Shown here piece after piece: positions 5,124-5,368 of a stretch of DNA of 5,368 nucleotides (position 1 is its first letter; each line of letters opens with the position of its first letter). This stretch comes from Pseudomonadota bacterium (GTDB lineage Bacteria; Pseudomonadota; Alphaproteobacteria; Caulobacterales; Caulobacteraceae). Location: NCBI GenBank assembly GCA_023433655.1, contig JAEYUE010000097.1, positions 1 to 5,368 of the forward strand, written 5' to 3'. The translations under genes were made by a program, and so were the position numbers. The notes beneath the pieces were generated by a model. The model saw only the letters and a program-made list of their open reading frames with translations, ran no database searches and was not told where the DNA came from.

Positions 5124-5368
5124 ATGGCTGCAGCGGACTTCCGGATCGACGAAGGCGACGGACGCCTGACGCTGAGCCTGATCGGCGACTGGACGGCGAC
5201 CAACCTGGGGCGGATCTCGCGCCGGCTGGACGAGGCGCTGCACGAGCGCTGCATCGACGCCGTCGATCTGGGCGAACTCGGACGCTTCGACACCGCGGGG
5301 GCCCTGGCCATCGTCCAGGCCAGCAACTGCGTCCTGCCCGAGGCGGCCTGGGCCCAGCGGCCCGAGGC
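5124..5368 (+). CDS. STAS-domain protein, probable N-terminus of MlaE-like lipid ABC transporter permease (3'-truncated by window edge)
   Basis: The frame is open from the ATG at 5124 to the window end, giving 81 complete codons beginning MAAADFRIDEGDGRLTLSLI. The pattern strand, GDW, strand, helix (ISRRLDEALHE), strand (DAVDLGEL), then GRFDTAGALAIVQA (residues 53-66) is that of a STAS domain; the D-T-A-G turn sits where anti-sigma-antagonist and MlaB-like proteins carry the D-S/T-x-G motif. In many alphaproteobacteria such a domain precedes the membrane part of an MlaE-family permease, which moves phospholipids between the membranes to keep outer-membrane asymmetry. No membrane segment is reached before the edge, so a free-standing STAS protein is possible. 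A good Shine-Dalgarno precedes the start. It is probably a separate transcription unit from the SOS operon. Confidence 0.65.
   Translation, partial: MAAADFRIDEGDGRLTLSLIGDWTATNLGRISRRLDEALHERCIDAVDLGELGRFDTAGALAIVQASNCVLPEAAWAQRPE

Noticed and set aside
5018..5326. Minus-strand 102-codon frame at the 3' end
   Set aside because: It covers a Shine-Dalgarno-preceded + strand gene with a recognisable STAS domain and has low-complexity Arg/Ser/Ala composition without family features.

Overview
The window is GC-rich, with strong G/C preference at third codon positions and tightly packed genes all on the + strand. The FlgK/FlgL sequences, a direct-repeat GAAC-N7-GAAC (reverse complement GTTC-N7-GTTC) LexA-type operator, and a STAS-domain gene start resembling Caulobacterales Mla-type permeases all point to an alphaproteobacterium. 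Caulobacterales (Caulobacter, Brevundimonas or Phenylobacterium) is my best guess; genus cannot be settled from the sequence alone.

Layout. Bases 1-1341 hold the 3' part of flgK (hook-filament junction protein; its start lies upstream of the window). It overlaps by one base (TGATG) with flgL at 1341-2267, the second junction protein. A 66-base gap (2268-2333) follows. It holds a perfect GAAC-N7-GAAC SOS box (2317-2331) that overlaps a plausible promoter -10 element and ends two bases before the next start codon, plus a perfect 6-bp inverted repeat just upstream. Next comes a two-gene DNA-damage module joined by another TGATG overlap. The first gene, 2334-3575, is a radical SAM protein of the 'putative DNA modification/repair' type, with a CX3CX2C cluster motif, a helix-hairpin-helix segment and a C-terminal QLSLF beta-clamp-binding motif. 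The second, 3575-5011, fuses a DUF4130-type domain to a UdgX-type uracil-DNA glycosylase domain that carries the KRR-L-H loop with the covalent-trapping histidine. After a 112-base gap, 5124-5368 is the 5' end of a STAS-domain protein, probably the N-terminus of an MlaE-like lipid ABC transporter permease, cut by the window edge.

How the parts fit. flgK-flgL form a translationally coupled flagellar unit. The centre of interest is the SOS-type cassette. A LexA operator at its promoter, a clamp-binding tail on the radical SAM enzyme and a glycosylase-like protein that can bond covalently to uracil-containing DNA suggest a replication-linked damage response that processes an unknown lesion. The pairing of this radical SAM family with DUF4130 and UdgX is known from comparative genomics, but the reaction, to my knowledge, is not. 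The combination of operator, likely leaderless start and clamp motif is what I consider worth following up here.
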